A stretch of DNA of 64,000 nt from Bacteroidota bacterium (GCA_023423715.1 JAFAFC010000007.1:62001-126000); one strand, 5' to 3'. Counted from the stretch's first letter, positions 24,222-33,336 are shown. Notes: a model not told the origin generated them from the letters alone. Translations and numbers: made by a program.

Positions 24222-26915
24222 ATGAAACAAAATCTAGTTACCAAGTTACTACTTGGGATATTCATTGGCGTATTTGGAATCGTCAATGCTCAAAAAATTA
24301 CAGAAAATTATCAGGTTAAAGGTTTATGCGGAATGTGTAAAGACCGCATTGAAAAAACCGCCAAAGATGCAGGTGCTCAAAATGCGCAATGGAATGCTGA
24401 AAACACAACCTTAAGCGTAAGTTTTGATTCGCAAAACACATCAAAAGAGAAAATTCTTAGAAAAATAGCGGATGCTGGTCACGATAATGAACTATTTCAA
24501 ACATCTGCAGAAACCTATAAAAACCTACCAGCATGTTGTCATTACGAACGTGATGCACCAAAAGCAGAAGCTCAAATTCCTGTAAAAAAGGAAAATGAAT
24601 ACTTCGTACGTGGTAACTGCGGGTCGTGTAAATCAAGAATTGAAAAAGCAGCAAAAGAAGCAGGAGCAAACTCTAGTTCATGGGATGCCGAAACACAAAA
24701 AGTAACCTTAGATTTTGATCCTACTAAGACTACTGCAGAAAAAATCCTTAAGAAAATTGCAGATGTTGGTCACGACAACGAAATGTTCACTGCATCCGAT
24801 GCTGTTTACAAAGGACTTCCCGGATGCTGCTTGTATGACAGAGCGCTTCCATTAGGCGTAAAAAGCCCTTTAGTACACATGGAAGAAACTCCTGTAAAAT
24901 CAACAACTACGCCAACAGAAAACGTTGAAAATCATGACGGTCACGATCATGGAAACGACGGAAAAGAGTCTAATATTTCCGGGGTTACTATTACAAAAAT
25001 TAAAGAAGCTACAACTGTTAGTAAAAAGGAAGCTGGTCTGGTTTTCAATATCGGGTCAAAAGAACTTTTAAAAGCCGCTTGTTGTAATCTTTCGGAAAGT
25101 TTTGAAACCAATGCCACGGTGGATGTTTCGTTTAGCAATGCCGTAACGGGAACTAAACAGCTTAAAATGCTTGGACTTGACCAAAAATACACGAGTTTAA
25201 CAAAAGAATTGCTGCCTGAAATTAGAGGAATTTCTTCGGCATATGGTTTAAATTTTATTCCAGGAAGATGGATTGGTGGAATCCAGCTTACGAAAGGTGG
25301 AAGTACGGTAACCAACGGCTATGAGAGTATCACGGGACAAATCAACACCGAGCTTTTAAAATATCAAGGAAAAGATGAAACGACTTTCAATTTGTTCGCT
25401 GATAACAATGCACGTTTAGAAACCAATATTACACAAGTTTCTGCATTAGGAGAACATTGGAATCAAAGTATCTTAATCCATGGAAACGGAACCTTTTCAA
25501 AAGTAGATCATAATGATGATGGATTTCTTGACCAACCAACTGGAAGTCAAATAAACGTTGCGTACTTATTAAACTATTCCGATTTAGAACATTCTGGATG
25601 GGGATCTCATTTTGGAATTAACTTTTTAAAAGACAAAAGAAATGCGGGGCAAATGGATTTTGACACCAAGAAAGCGCAAAGCGAGCAATCGCCCTACGGT
25701 GTTGGGATAGATATTTCAAGAATTCAAGTTTGGAATAAAACCGGTCATATTTTTAATGGGAAACCCTTCCGAAGCCTTGGGTGGATGAACCAATATACCT
25801 ACCATCAACAAGATAGCTTTTTCGGGCTTCGCGATTATTTCGGAAAACAAAATACATTTTTCTCGAATTTAATTTATGAGGATATTTTCGGGAATACCAA
25901 CCACAAATACAAAGTTGGAGCAAGTTTTTTATACGACAAATTCGACGAGTTATATCTTAACGACCAGTATAAAAGAGAAGAAACCGTACCAGGTTTATTC
26001 GGAGAATATACGCTTACAGGCTTAAAATATACGTTAGTAGCAGGTGCTCGTGTTGATTTCCATAATTTGGCAGGAACACAATTTACACCGAGAGTGAATT
26101 TCAAATACGATATTACACCTAAAACCATCTTACGTTTATCGGCTGGTAGAGGTTTCAGAACGGCTAATGTTTTTGCAGAAAATCAACATTATTTCGCTTC
26201 GAATAGACAAATTGAAATCATCAACAATCAGGGTGAAATTTATGGTTTGAAACCAGAAATAGCTTGGAACTACGGCGCAAGTGTTCAGCAAGAATTTAGA
26301 CTTTTCGGAAATAAATCAACCATAATTGCTGATTTCTTTAGAACCGATTTTCAAGATCAAGTTGTTGTTGATTTAGACCATTCTACCCATAAAATTATGT
26401 TCTATAATCTAGACGGGACTTCGTTTGCTAATTCATTCCAAACGCAATGGGATTTTTCACCTGTAACGCGACTTGATTTCCGTTTGGCGTACAAATATTA
26501 CGATGTACAAGCGCAATATATGGATGGTAGAAAAGAAATACCTTTTATGGCAAAACATAGAGGTTTTGCCAACATCAGTTATAGTACAGCGAAAAACGAT
26601 AAAGGAGGGTTTTGGAGTTTTGATACGACGCTAAACATTGTAGGAAAACAAAGAATCCCGAATACATCGATGAACCCAACGGAGTTTCAACTTCCGCAAT
26701 ACAGCTCAACATTTAGTACTTTGAATGCACAAATCTCGAAAAACATCAATGAAAAAGTGCGACTTTACATTGGTGGCGAAAACCTTACAAACACGCAACA
26801 AGACAATCCTATTATGGATGCATCCAATCCATTTGGAAATTATTTTGATGCCGGTATGATTTATAAACCCATCATGCCAGGGAATTACTACATCGGACTC
26901 GACATCGCGTTCTAA
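24222..26915 (+). CDS. TonB-dependent receptor with two N-terminal heavy-metal-associated domains
   Basis: 897-aa outer membrane receptor. Order: signal peptide (1-24), HMA domain 1 (about 27-95, metal motif CGMC at 36-39), HMA domain 2 (about 125-192, CGSC at 133-136), a His-rich linker (HDGHDHG, 238-244), then TonB plug and beta-barrel to a C-terminal phenylalanine. Each HMA is followed by a Cys pair (PACCHYER, PGCCLYDR), so the whole unit is an internal duplication; a third CC occurs at 287-288. HMA domains usually bind Cu(I). Uptake or surface sensing of copper or another soft metal is inferred. A terminator shared with the next, convergent gene follows. Confidence 0.9.
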   Translation: MKQNLVTKLLLGIFIGVFGIVNAQKITENYQVKGLCGMCKDRIEKTAKDAGAQNAQWNAENTTLSVSFDSQNTSKEKILRKIADAGHDNELFQTSAETYKNLPACCHYERDAPKAEAQIPVKKENEYFVRGNCGSCKSRIEKAAKEAGANSSSWDAETQKVTLDFDPTKTTAEKILKKIADVGHDNEMFTASDAVYKGLPGCCLYDRALPLGVKSPLVHMEETPVKSTTTPTENVENHDGHDHGNDGKESNISGVTITKIKEATTVSKKEAGLVFNIGSKELLKAACCNLSESFETNATVDVSFSNAVTGTKQLKMLGLDQKYTSLTKELLPEIRGISSAYGLNFIPGRWIGGIQLTKGGSTVTNGYESITGQINTELLKYQGKDETTFNLFADNNARLETNITQVSALGEHWNQSILIHGNGTFSKVDHNDDGFLDQPTGSQINVAYLLNYSDLEHSGWGSHFGINFLKDKRNAGQMDFDTKKAQSEQSPYGVGIDISRIQVWNKTGHIFNGKPFRSLGWMNQYTYHQQDSFFGLRDYFGKQNTFFSNLIYEDIFGNTNHKYKVGASFLYDKFDELYLNDQYKREETVPGLFGEYTLTGLKYTLVAGARVDFHNLAGTQFTPRVNFKYDITPKTILRLSAGRGFRTANVFAENQHYFASNRQIEIINNQGEIYGLKPEIAWNYGASVQQEFRLFGNKSTIIADFFRTDFQDQVVVDLDHSTHKIMFYNLDGTSFANSFQTQWDFSPVTRLDFRLAYKYYDVQAQYMDGRKEIPFMAKHRGFANISYSTAKNDKGGFWSFDTTLNIVGKQRIPNTSMNPTEFQLPQYSSTFSTLNAQISKNINEKVRLYIGGENLTNTQQDNPIMDASNPFGNYFDAGMIYKPIMPGNYYIGLDIAF

Positions 26916-26920
26916 AACAA

Positions 26921-26947
26921 AAAAACCAGCAAATGCTGGTTTTTTTA
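26921..26947. terminator. Bidirectional terminator
   Basis: CCAGC aaat GCTGG flanked by A and T runs, between the convergent TonB receptor and L,D-transpeptidase genes; it overlaps the stop codon of the latter. Confidence 0.75.
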
Positions 26948-27703
26948 TGCTTTTAGCCATTCTGATTGGTCTAAATAATCGTGGTTCGGATAATAAATGA
27001 ACAAAACGTTCTTATCTTTTATGGTATTAATTATCGGCTCAGCTAAAGCTCTTGGAACTGCGGGGCATCCCCAACTTCTTCCAATGCGCTGATGTTGCTT
27101 AGCAAAATCATCACTTACATAATCGGCGCCATGCATTACAATTGCTCTTTTTAAAGCTGCATCGTTATACCCAGCATCCATACCCTGTAGTTTCAATGAA
27201 TATCCGTTATCACCATTATAGGTGAAATCCGTCACATAGAATCCTAAGCTGCTCTGCAACGAACTTTCTCTATTGGAAAAATTAGTTGCAAATTCTTCTC
27301 CCGTATTCTTCCCATGAGCGACAAGAGAGTGAAATAGAATTTTTTGTTGCTCTAAATCAATAACCCACATACGTTTCTTATTAGATGAAAGCGAAAAATC
27401 AACAACCGTTAACAAATGAGATTCCGAAGGAAGTTGACCCGCTTTTTTCAGCTTTTCATATCCTTTAAAGGCAAGGTCAAACACATTTTTGTTTAATGCT
27501 GCTTCGTTTTCAAAATTCAGAGAACCGTAAATAAGGTCTGCTGTACTTTTGGTGGTTGCTTTAACGTCGATATGCGCCGCATCCACAGCCAAAGTATCTG
27601 CAATTTTCGTTTTTGCTTCAGGAACTTCCTCACCTTTCGGCATGATCGCAAACGAACTCGCAATCGTGAAAGTAGCTAATAGCGGTAGAATTAAATTCTT
27701 CAT
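26945..27703 (-). CDS. Murein L,D-transpeptidase catalytic domain protein
   Basis: 252-aa exported protein (signal about 1-20). The C-terminal half carries IVMHGADYVSDDF and RSWGCPAVP, with the catalytic Cys near 213, matching the L,D-transpeptidase catalytic family that forms or cuts 3-3 cross-links or anchors proteins to peptidoglycan. The family variant has SxGCxxxP. A TAATTTTG box (27731-27738) lies 27 bases upstream. Monocistronic by position. Confidence 0.8.
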   Translation of the reverse strand: MKNLILPLLATFTIASSFAIMPKGEEVPEAKTKIADTLAVDAAHIDVKATTKSTADLIYGSLNFENEAALNKNVFDLAFKGYEKLKKAGQLPSESHLLTVVDFSLSSNKKRMWVIDLEQQKILFHSLVAHGKNTGEEFATNFSNRESSLQSSLGFYVTDFTYNGDNGYSLKLQGMDAGYNDAALKRAIVMHGADYVSDDFAKQHQRIGRSWGCPAVPRALAEPIINTIKDKNVLFIYYPNHDYLDQSEWLKA

Positions 27704-27730
27704 GAATAAAGTTTACTTTAAAAAACGATG

Positions 27731-27738
27731 CAAAATTA
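27731..27738 (-). promoter_or_regulatory. Promoter -7 box of the L,D-transpeptidase gene
   Basis: Minus-strand TAATTTTG, exact TAnnTTTG match, 27 bases before the ATG. Confidence 0.45.
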
Positions 27739-27805
27739 CAAAACCATCATAATCAAACACTTAAAAACCAAAACTTTAACTAAAGTTTAAATTTTATTAA
27801 CATTT

Positions 27806-28342
27806 TTATTTGGTATCAGGCTCGAATTCTAAACTCACCGAATTCATACAAAAACGCACATGCGTTGGCGGTGGACCGTCATTGAAAACATGGCCTAAAT
27901 GCGAATCGCAACGTTTGCACAAAACTTCTATACGTTCCATTCCATGTGAAGAATCACGCTTGTAAATCACGCCTTCTTTATCGGCTTCAAAAAAACTTGG
28001 CCAGCCGCAAGTTGAAGAGAACTTCGCATCTGAACGGAATAAATGATTTCCACACACGGCACAATAATATTCGCCTAATTGGTCAAAATCATTGTATTTA
28101 CCCGTAAATGGACGTTCTGTAGCTGCCTCGCGAGCCACAGCATATAAATCTGGATCTAAGATTTTTTTCCACTCTTCATTGGAAACATTCAATTTGGTAC
28201 GATCCGTTTTCGAAAAATATGGATTGTTATTTGCAGTAGAATTCATAGGAGTAGCATTTTGTGAGGCTCCTTCAACAGGTTTATGTACTTGCGAACATGA
28301 TTGCAAGAGGAAAATAAAAACTATTGAAAAAACTAATTTCAT
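27806..28342 (-). CDS. msrB: Peptide-methionine (R)-S-oxide reductase, lipoprotein form
   Basis: 178-aa enzyme that repairs oxidised methionine. The start at 28342 gives a lipoprotein signal (LLQSC), so it acts in the periplasm or on the outer membrane. Zinc-binding pairs are CAVCG and CKRC; the catalytic Cys is near 165 in RFCMNS; STCGWPSF and LGHVF are diagnostic. The alternative frame start 138 bases upstream lies inside the neighbouring gene and is rejected. The -7 box ends only 3 bases before the ATG. Confidence 0.95.
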   Translation of the reverse strand: MKLVFSIVFIFLLQSCSQVHKPVEGASQNATPMNSTANNNPYFSKTDRTKLNVSNEEWKKILDPDLYAVAREAATERPFTGKYNDFDQLGEYYCAVCGNHLFRSDAKFSSTCGWPSFFEADKEGVIYKRDSSHGMERIEVLCKRCDSHLGHVFNDGPPPTHVRFCMNSVSLEFEPDTK

Positions 28343-28345
28343 ACT

Positions 28346-28362
28346 CAAAAATACTAATTTTG
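28346..28362. promoter_or_regulatory. Back-to-back -7 boxes for msrB and DUF445 gene
   Basis: Minus-strand TATTTTTG (28346-28353) is 3 bases from the msrB ATG. Plus-strand TAATTTTG (28355-28362) is 5 bases from the DUF445 ATG. Only 25 bases separate the two start codons, so each -33 element would lie within the opposite coding sequence and both mRNAs should be leaderless. Confidence 0.55.
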
Positions 28363-28367
28363 AATCA

Positions 28368-29612
28368 ATGAACGACGAAGTTAAAAAGAAACAACTCTTC
28401 AAATACAAAGCTTTTGCTACCGGACTTTTTATTCTGATGGCGGTGATTTTCATTGTAACCACCATACTCCAAAAGACCAACGATTCGCATTGGATTGGTT
28501 ATGTAAGAGCGTTTTCCGAAGCGGCAATGGTTGGTGCGTTAGCAGATTGGTTCGCGGTTACAGCCTTATTTCATTATCCGTTAGGCTTGAAAATTCCCCA
28601 CACCAATTTAATTCAGAATTCCAAAGAACGGATTGGAGACAATCTTGGAAATTTCGTGGTTGATAATTTTCTCGCTCCACAAAATATCAGACCGTATATT
28701 CAAAAAATTCAAGTTTCTAAAATCGCTGGCGAATGGCTTTCTAAAGATCGAAATCAAGAAATGCTGATTCAAGAAGGCTCAGCAATTATATTGGATATTT
28801 TACAAAAACTGGGAAATGAATCGGTAGAGAAATTCATCGGTCAGAAACTTGTTGAAATGGGTGATCAGCTCCGTTTTGACCAGATTTTAGGAAATGGAAT
28901 TGAATATTTAATTGAAAACGGGGAGCATCAAAAACTGATTACACAGATTTCCGCACAATTAAAAGTTTATATTGTAGAACATGATGAAATGGTTCGGGAT
29001 CGAGTGAAAAAAGAAAGCTACTCCTTAATTCCAAAATTTGTAGATAATGCGATTGCAGATAAAATTGTAAGTGGTTTGGCTTCATATTTTGAAGATATTG
29101 AGATTCAGAACGATCATGAAATCCGAAATGAAATCACCCAAAAATTAGTGAAATTTTCTTCGGAATTGAAAGAAGGAAAACAACACCATGAAGCCTTGCA
29201 AAACATTAAATCCTATTTTCTAACAGAACAGAAAGTGCAGCAATATGCTTCGGATATTTGGCGAACCATTAAAAAATCGTTGGTGGATGAGCTTAATCTG
29301 CCCAATTCAAGTATTAAAGCCTATTTAAAACGAAATATTGGCGAATGGGCAAATAACTTGCAGCATGATGAAGTTTTGCAAAAGAAAATTGATTCTTGGA
29401 TTCGTACCACAGCGTACAAATATATTCTTAAAAACACACATCAGTTCGGCAACCTCATTAGCTCAACCGTTGGAAATTGGGAAGGCAAAGAACTCAGCGA
29501 AAAACTCGAGCTCGAAGTAGGAAAAGATTTACAATTTATTCGTGTTAATGGGACAATCGTTGGTGGTTTAGTTGGCTTATTAATCTATACAATTACCCAC
29601 TTTTTTATTTAG
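28368..29612 (+). CDS. DUF445 family membrane protein
   Basis: 414-aa protein of the DUF445 family: two N-terminal hydrophobic segments (about 14-35 and 42-70, including RAFSEAAMVGALADWFAVTA, which is diagnostic), a long helical middle part and a C-terminal membrane segment (GTIVGGLVGLLIYTITHF). Function unknown. The start at 28368 is set by the promoter box 5 bases upstream; the frame is open further into msrB. Its last 8 bases overlap the end of convergent pyrD. Confidence 0.85.
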   Translation: MNDEVKKKQLFKYKAFATGLFILMAVIFIVTTILQKTNDSHWIGYVRAFSEAAMVGALADWFAVTALFHYPLGLKIPHTNLIQNSKERIGDNLGNFVVDNFLAPQNIRPYIQKIQVSKIAGEWLSKDRNQEMLIQEGSAIILDILQKLGNESVEKFIGQKLVEMGDQLRFDQILGNGIEYLIENGEHQKLITQISAQLKVYIVEHDEMVRDRVKKESYSLIPKFVDNAIADKIVSGLASYFEDIEIQNDHEIRNEITQKLVKFSSELKEGKQHHEALQNIKSYFLTEQKVQQYASDIWRTIKKSLVDELNLPNSSIKAYLKRNIGEWANNLQHDEVLQKKIDSWIRTTAYKYILKNTHQFGNLISSTVGNWEGKELSEKLELEVGKDLQFIRVNGTIVGGLVGLLIYTITHFFI

Positions 29613-30651
29613 TACTTCTAGGTAAGCGACTTGCTCTTTTTAAAAGTTCGCTGTTGATATCGTTAATCAATTGTGGACCTTCGTAAATAAATCCAGTATA
29701 TAACTGTACCAAACTCGCTCCCGCGTCGAGTTTTTCCATGGCATCTTTTGCAGAATGAATTCCGCCAACGCCAATAATTGGAAACGCTCGATTACTTTTA
29801 TCCGCAAGATATTTTATCATTTTTGTGCTACGCTCACGAATCGGTTTTCCGCTTAAGCCACCATTTCCGATTTCAGCTAAGGTTTCCGTGGATGTTTTCA
29901 AACCTTCTCGATTAACAGAGGTATTGGAAACAATGATGCCTTCAATTTTCGTTTCAGCAATCAAATCGATGATTTCATCCAATTGATTGTTATTTAAATC
30001 TGGAGCAATTTTCAGTAAAATAGGTTTTGGCTTCGGTTTCGAAATATTGATTTTCTTCACTTCCGTAATTAGTTCGCGCAGATATTCAACATCTTCCAAT
30101 TTGGCGTGACTTCCCACATTCGGACAACTCACATTCAAAACAAAATAATCAACATAAGGATGAAGACCTTCGAAACAATCCAAATAATCTTGGGTATAAT
30201 TTTCAGGCGTCGTGTTGGTGTTTTTCCCAATATTTCCGCCGATGATGATTTTTCCTTTGTTGCCTTTTAATTTTGTAATTGCAGCTTCCAAACCATCATT
30301 ATTGAAGCCCATTCGGTTGATAATTCCACCATCTTCAATCAATCGGAAGAGGCGTTTTTTCGGATTTCCGGCTTGCGCTTTTGGCGTTACGGTTCCGATT
30401 TCAACAAAACCAAATCCCAAATCCGCCAATTCATTAAAAAGCACGGCATTTTTATCAAATCCTGCTGCTAAACCCACTGGATTTTTGAATTTCAAACCAA
30501 AAACTTCGCGTTCCAAACGCTTATCAGCGATAGGTTTTGGAAGAAACAATTTGGTTAAAAAACCAAAGTTCTTAAGCATTGAAAATGTAAAGTGATGAAC
30601 CTCTTCAGGATCGAATTTGAAGAGAATTGGTCGAATGATACTTTTGTACAT
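29605..30651 (-). CDS. pyrD: Dihydroorotate dehydrogenase (quinone)
   Basis: Class 2, membrane-associated, FMN enzyme of pyrimidine synthesis; electrons go to quinone. 348 aa. N-terminal helix region typical of class 2, then NPVGLAAGFDKNA, GFVEIGTVTPKAQ, NRMGFNNDG, NVSCPNVGS, SNTSVNREGL, GGLSGKPI and GVGGIHSAKDA. Promoter box TATTTTTG (30667-30674) is 15 bases upstream. Converges with DUF445, overlapping by 8 bases. Confidence 0.95.
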   Translation of the reverse strand: MYKSIIRPILFKFDPEEVHHFTFSMLKNFGFLTKLFLPKPIADKRLEREVFGLKFKNPVGLAAGFDKNAVLFNELADLGFGFVEIGTVTPKAQAGNPKKRLFRLIEDGGIINRMGFNNDGLEAAITKLKGNKGKIIIGGNIGKNTNTTPENYTQDYLDCFEGLHPYVDYFVLNVSCPNVGSHAKLEDVEYLRELITEVKKINISKPKPKPILLKIAPDLNNNQLDEIIDLIAETKIEGIIVSNTSVNREGLKTSTETLAEIGNGGLSGKPIRERSTKMIKYLADKSNRAFPIIGVGGIHSAKDAMEKLDAGASLVQLYTGFIYEGPQLINDINSELLKRASRLPRSTK

Positions 30652-30666
30652 ACTAGAAAAGTTTTA

Positions 30667-30674
30667 CAAAAATA
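30667..30674 (-). promoter_or_regulatory. Promoter -7 box of pyrD
   Basis: Minus-strand TATTTTTG, exact TAnnTTTG match, 15 bases before the pyrD ATG. Confidence 0.5.
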
Positions 30675-30732
30675 CTCAAATAAATTCTTAACGTATCTTG
30701 ATATATGGTAATTTTAGAAAAAAATATCGACT

Positions 30733-31224
30733 ATGAAGAAATTTACTCTTGTCCTTGCTTGTCTTGCAATTCAATTAAGCTACTCCCAAGTTAGTATCCA
30801 CAAAAACAGATTGGTTAAGAATGAAACAGAATACAAATTCTCAAAATATGAAGAAGTATTTAGTAATGCTGAAGCAAAAGCGTATTTCAAAAAAGCCAGA
30901 GCCAATAAAACAACAGCCGAAATTTTATCGTATACAGGAGGTTTTGGTGTGGGCTTTAGTTTAGCACAGATTATTGGAAATACGAATAACAAAACCTATG
31001 GGTCGGGGCCTGGAAGCTACACTATTAAAACAGACAATTCCGTAAGATGGACTGTATTTGGAATTAGCGCTGGAGTTGCTCTCTTATCTATTCCTTTTTA
31101 TACTGGTTATGTGAAAAATTCCGAAAAAGCGATACAAATAGAAAACGGTGAAACAACAGCATTTCAACCCTATTATAAACTGGAAACAACTGGAAATGGA
31201 TTTGCACTGAGCTATAATTTCTAA
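30733..31224 (+). CDS. Exported hypothetical protein with one or two membrane segments
   Basis: 163-aa protein with a signal peptide (MKKFTLVLACLAIQLSYS). The middle has two hydrophobic stretches (TGGFGVGFSLAQII and VFGISAGVALLSIPFYTGYV), suggesting an inner membrane hairpin or beta segments. Not recognised. Followed by a bidirectional terminator. Confidence 0.65.
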   Translation: MKKFTLVLACLAIQLSYSQVSIHKNRLVKNETEYKFSKYEEVFSNAEAKAYFKKARANKTTAEILSYTGGFGVGFSLAQIIGNTNNKTYGSGPGSYTIKTDNSVRWTVFGISAGVALLSIPFYTGYVKNSEKAIQIENGETTAFQPYYKLETTGNGFALSYNF

Positions 31225-31230
31225 AGACAG

Positions 31231-31259
31231 AAAAGACCTAAAATGATTTAGGTCTTTTT
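31231..31259. terminator. Bidirectional terminator
   Basis: AAAAGACCTAAA atga TTTAGGTCTTTT, a 12-bp perfect stem between convergent genes. Confidence 0.85.
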
Positions 31260-31262
31260 AAT

Positions 31263-31964
31263 TTATATGAATTCCCTCAAATCAAAACTCAAAATTTTTG
31301 CGATTTCTATAAACTCTGGATTCACGTTTAAGCTCGCGTTAATTGAGACTTTTTCGCTCGTAATTGGATGAATAAAATTGAGTTGATTCGAATGCAGAGG
31401 CATTGCCGTAATATTAAAAGTCTCCAGCCACAATTTATTTTGCTTATTGCAACCATGCTTTCGGCAACCCAAAATGGGATGTAAAATATGTTTAAAATGC
31501 TTTCTCAATTGATGAAATCTTCCCGTTTCAGGAAGCGCTTCTACTAAAGAATAGCGAGAAGTTTGATGTTTTCTAAAAGGCAAATCGATTTCTGAGGTTT
31601 GTAAACGACGATAATACGTAACGGCATTTTGGACAACTTCATTTTCGTTAGTCAAGTCGTAATCGATGGTTTCTTCTTCTTTAGTCCAACCTCGCAAAAT
31701 CGCAATGTATTTTTTTTCAACATCGCGACTCATGAATTTGTCGCTGATGAGTTTCAAGGTTTCTTTATCTAATGCAAATAGCAAAACGCCCGAAGTTTTT
31801 CGGTCTAATCGATGTACAAGATGTACTTTTTGACCAATTTGATTTGTTAGTTTTTCTACCGCATATTCATCCGCAGGCCCTGCATAATAGGATTTGTGCA
31901 CCAACAATCCACTAGGTTTATTGATGGCGATAAGATGCTCGTCGCGATACAGAATTTCTAACAT
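31263..31964 (-). CDS. truC: RluA-family pseudouridine synthase (TruC-like)
   Basis: 233-aa pseudouridine synthase. The catalytic motif HRLDRKTSG (Asp54) follows HLV; NKPSGLLVHKS near 15-25 and GRFHQLRKHFKHILHPILG are typical. The length and lack of an S4 domain fit TruC, which modifies U65 of tRNAs. The -7 box TATTTTTG ends 4 bases before the ATG, so the mRNA is probably leaderless. Confidence 0.85.
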   Translation of the reverse strand: MLEILYRDEHLIAINKPSGLLVHKSYYAGPADEYAVEKLTNQIGQKVHLVHRLDRKTSGVLLFALDKETLKLISDKFMSRDVEKKYIAILRGWTKEEETIDYDLTNENEVVQNAVTYYRRLQTSEIDLPFRKHQTSRYSLVEALPETGRFHQLRKHFKHILHPILGCRKHGCNKQNKLWLETFNITAMPLHSNQLNFIHPITSEKVSINASLNVNPEFIEIAKILSFDLREFI

Positions 31965-31968
31965 TTTG

Positions 31969-31976
31969 CAAAAATA
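31969..31976 (-). promoter_or_regulatory. Promoter -7 box of truC (leaderless)
   Basis: Minus-strand TATTTTTG, 4 bases from the ATG. Confidence 0.5.
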
Positions 31977-32057
31977 GAGATTTCTTGCAGAAATTTTTAA
32001 TGCGTGTTAAAACAAAGAATTTATAAAATGATGAAAAACTAAAATCCAATTTTTATA

Positions 32058-32065
32058 TACTTTTG
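32058..32065 (+). promoter_or_regulatory. Promoter -7 box of the DUF389 gene
   Basis: TACTTTTG, exact TAnnTTTG match, 16 bases before the ATG at 32082. Confidence 0.45.
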
Positions 32066-32081
32066 TTATAAAATCAATTTG

Positions 32082-33131
32082 ATGAGTTTGTTCAATATCA
32101 TAAACCTGTTTCGGCTTTCCAAGGAAGAAGAGGAAAAAGACACCTACAACGAAATTGAAGAAGGCATTCATTTTCGGGGCCATAATCTTTGGTTATTGGT
32201 TTGTGCAATGGCGATTGCGTGCATTGGTTTGAATGTTAACAGTCAAGCTGCGGTGATTGGCGCAATGCTCATTTCACCTTTGATGGGACCAGTTGTCGGA
32301 CTTTCGTTTGGACTTTCGATACATGATAAAAACTTGATTCGGCTTTCGGTTTGGAATTGGCTCATCATGATTATTACCAGTCTTTTGGCATCCACAATTT
32401 ATTTTATGATAACGCCTTTTCATTCGGAAACAAGTCAGTTGGAGGCTTTTAAAGAAGCCACGGTTTTCGACTGTATGATTGCTCTTTTCGGTGGTTTGGC
32501 TTGGTTTATTGGGATTACTCGAAAAGAAGCCATTAAAACGATTGCAGGAGTTGCGGTTGCGACAGCTTGTATTCCGCCGCTTTGTACGGCTGGTTTTGGT
32601 TTGGCGAACGGAAATTGGGACTATTTTTTCGGTGGTTTGTATTATTATTTGGTGAATTGTGTGTTTATCGGGATTGGAACATGGATTTTGAGTATTGTTT
32701 TGGGTTATCAACGTTATTACTTGGAAACTTCGCAAGGGAAAAGTCGCCGCACTACTTTAATCATTACCGTTCTTTCGATTTTGGTATTGACTCCAAGTAT
32801 TTTCTTAACCGTTAAAAAATGGAATAAAGAAAATTTTAGAATTGAAGCTGATCAATACATCAATAAAATTGAAGACAGAACACCCGAAATTGCTATCGTA
32901 AACTATAAAGCCTTCAAAAAAGGAGACAAAAAATATTTGGATATTACCGTTCTGAACGACTCCACATTTTTATCGAAAAACGAATTGTACGAACACGATA
33001 TGTTGAATAAAGACATTGAGTTGGTTTGGCATTATTCCAAGCAAACAACGTCCACAAGCAGCGAAATAAAATTTTTGCAATCGCAAATCAACGATTTGAA
33101 ACAAAAACTAAAGGAAACGGAACAGAAATAA
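32082..33131 (+). CDS. DUF389 family membrane protein
   Basis: 349-aa membrane protein of the DUF389 (TIGR00341-like) family. Motifs: LLVCAMAIACIGLNVNS, AVIGAMLISPLMGPVVGLSF, AGVAVATACIPPLCTAGFGL. Six or so membrane helices up to about 255, then a C-terminal soluble part ending in a coiled coil (SEIKFLQSQINDLKQKLKET). Function unknown. The ATG at 32082 is preferred over a TTG one codon upstream. Confidence 0.85.
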   Translation: MSLFNIINLFRLSKEEEEKDTYNEIEEGIHFRGHNLWLLVCAMAIACIGLNVNSQAAVIGAMLISPLMGPVVGLSFGLSIHDKNLIRLSVWNWLIMIITSLLASTIYFMITPFHSETSQLEAFKEATVFDCMIALFGGLAWFIGITRKEAIKTIAGVAVATACIPPLCTAGFGLANGNWDYFFGGLYYYLVNCVFIGIGTWILSIVLGYQRYYLETSQGKSRRTTLIITVLSILVLTPSIFLTVKKWNKENFRIEADQYINKIEDRTPEIAIVNYKAFKKGDKKYLDITVLNDSTFLSKNELYEHDMLNKDIELVWHYSKQTTSTSSEIKFLQSQINDLKQKLKETEQK

Positions 33132-33161
33132 AAAAGAGAATTGGTTATAATTCTCTTTTGA
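33131..33161. terminator. Bidirectional terminator inside gene end
   Basis: AAAAGAGAATT ggttat AATTCTCTTTT. The right arm encodes the last codons (KREL) and stop of the minus-strand DUF4177 gene. Confidence 0.75.
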
Positions 33162-33336
33162 AGGTGTAAAAGCTAGACAAAGAGTTTCCCATGTTAATAT
33201 ATTCTCTGATAACAACAAGTTCCCAACCGTCTTGCCCCATTTTATTGATTTGCTCATCAATTTCTTCTGGAGAAATTGTAAATGACCATTTTTTAGGTTT
33301 TACTTCGATGGTTTTGTATTCGAAACGTTTTTTCAT
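33145..33336 (-). CDS. DUF4177 domain protein
   Basis: 63-aa protein that is essentially one DUF4177 domain: FEYKTIEVKPKKW, DEQINKMGQDGWELV, and a final FKREL strand. Small cytoplasmic protein of unknown role. Its 3' end forms one arm of the terminator shared with the DUF389 gene. Confidence 0.8.
   Translation of the reverse strand: MKKRFEYKTIEVKPKKWSFTISPEEIDEQINKMGQDGWELVVIREYINMGNSLSSFYTFKREL

Noticed and set aside
28092..28367. Longer N-terminus of the DUF445 protein through msrB
   Set aside because: The opposite strand encodes intact MsrB there and the promoter box is at 28355-28362.
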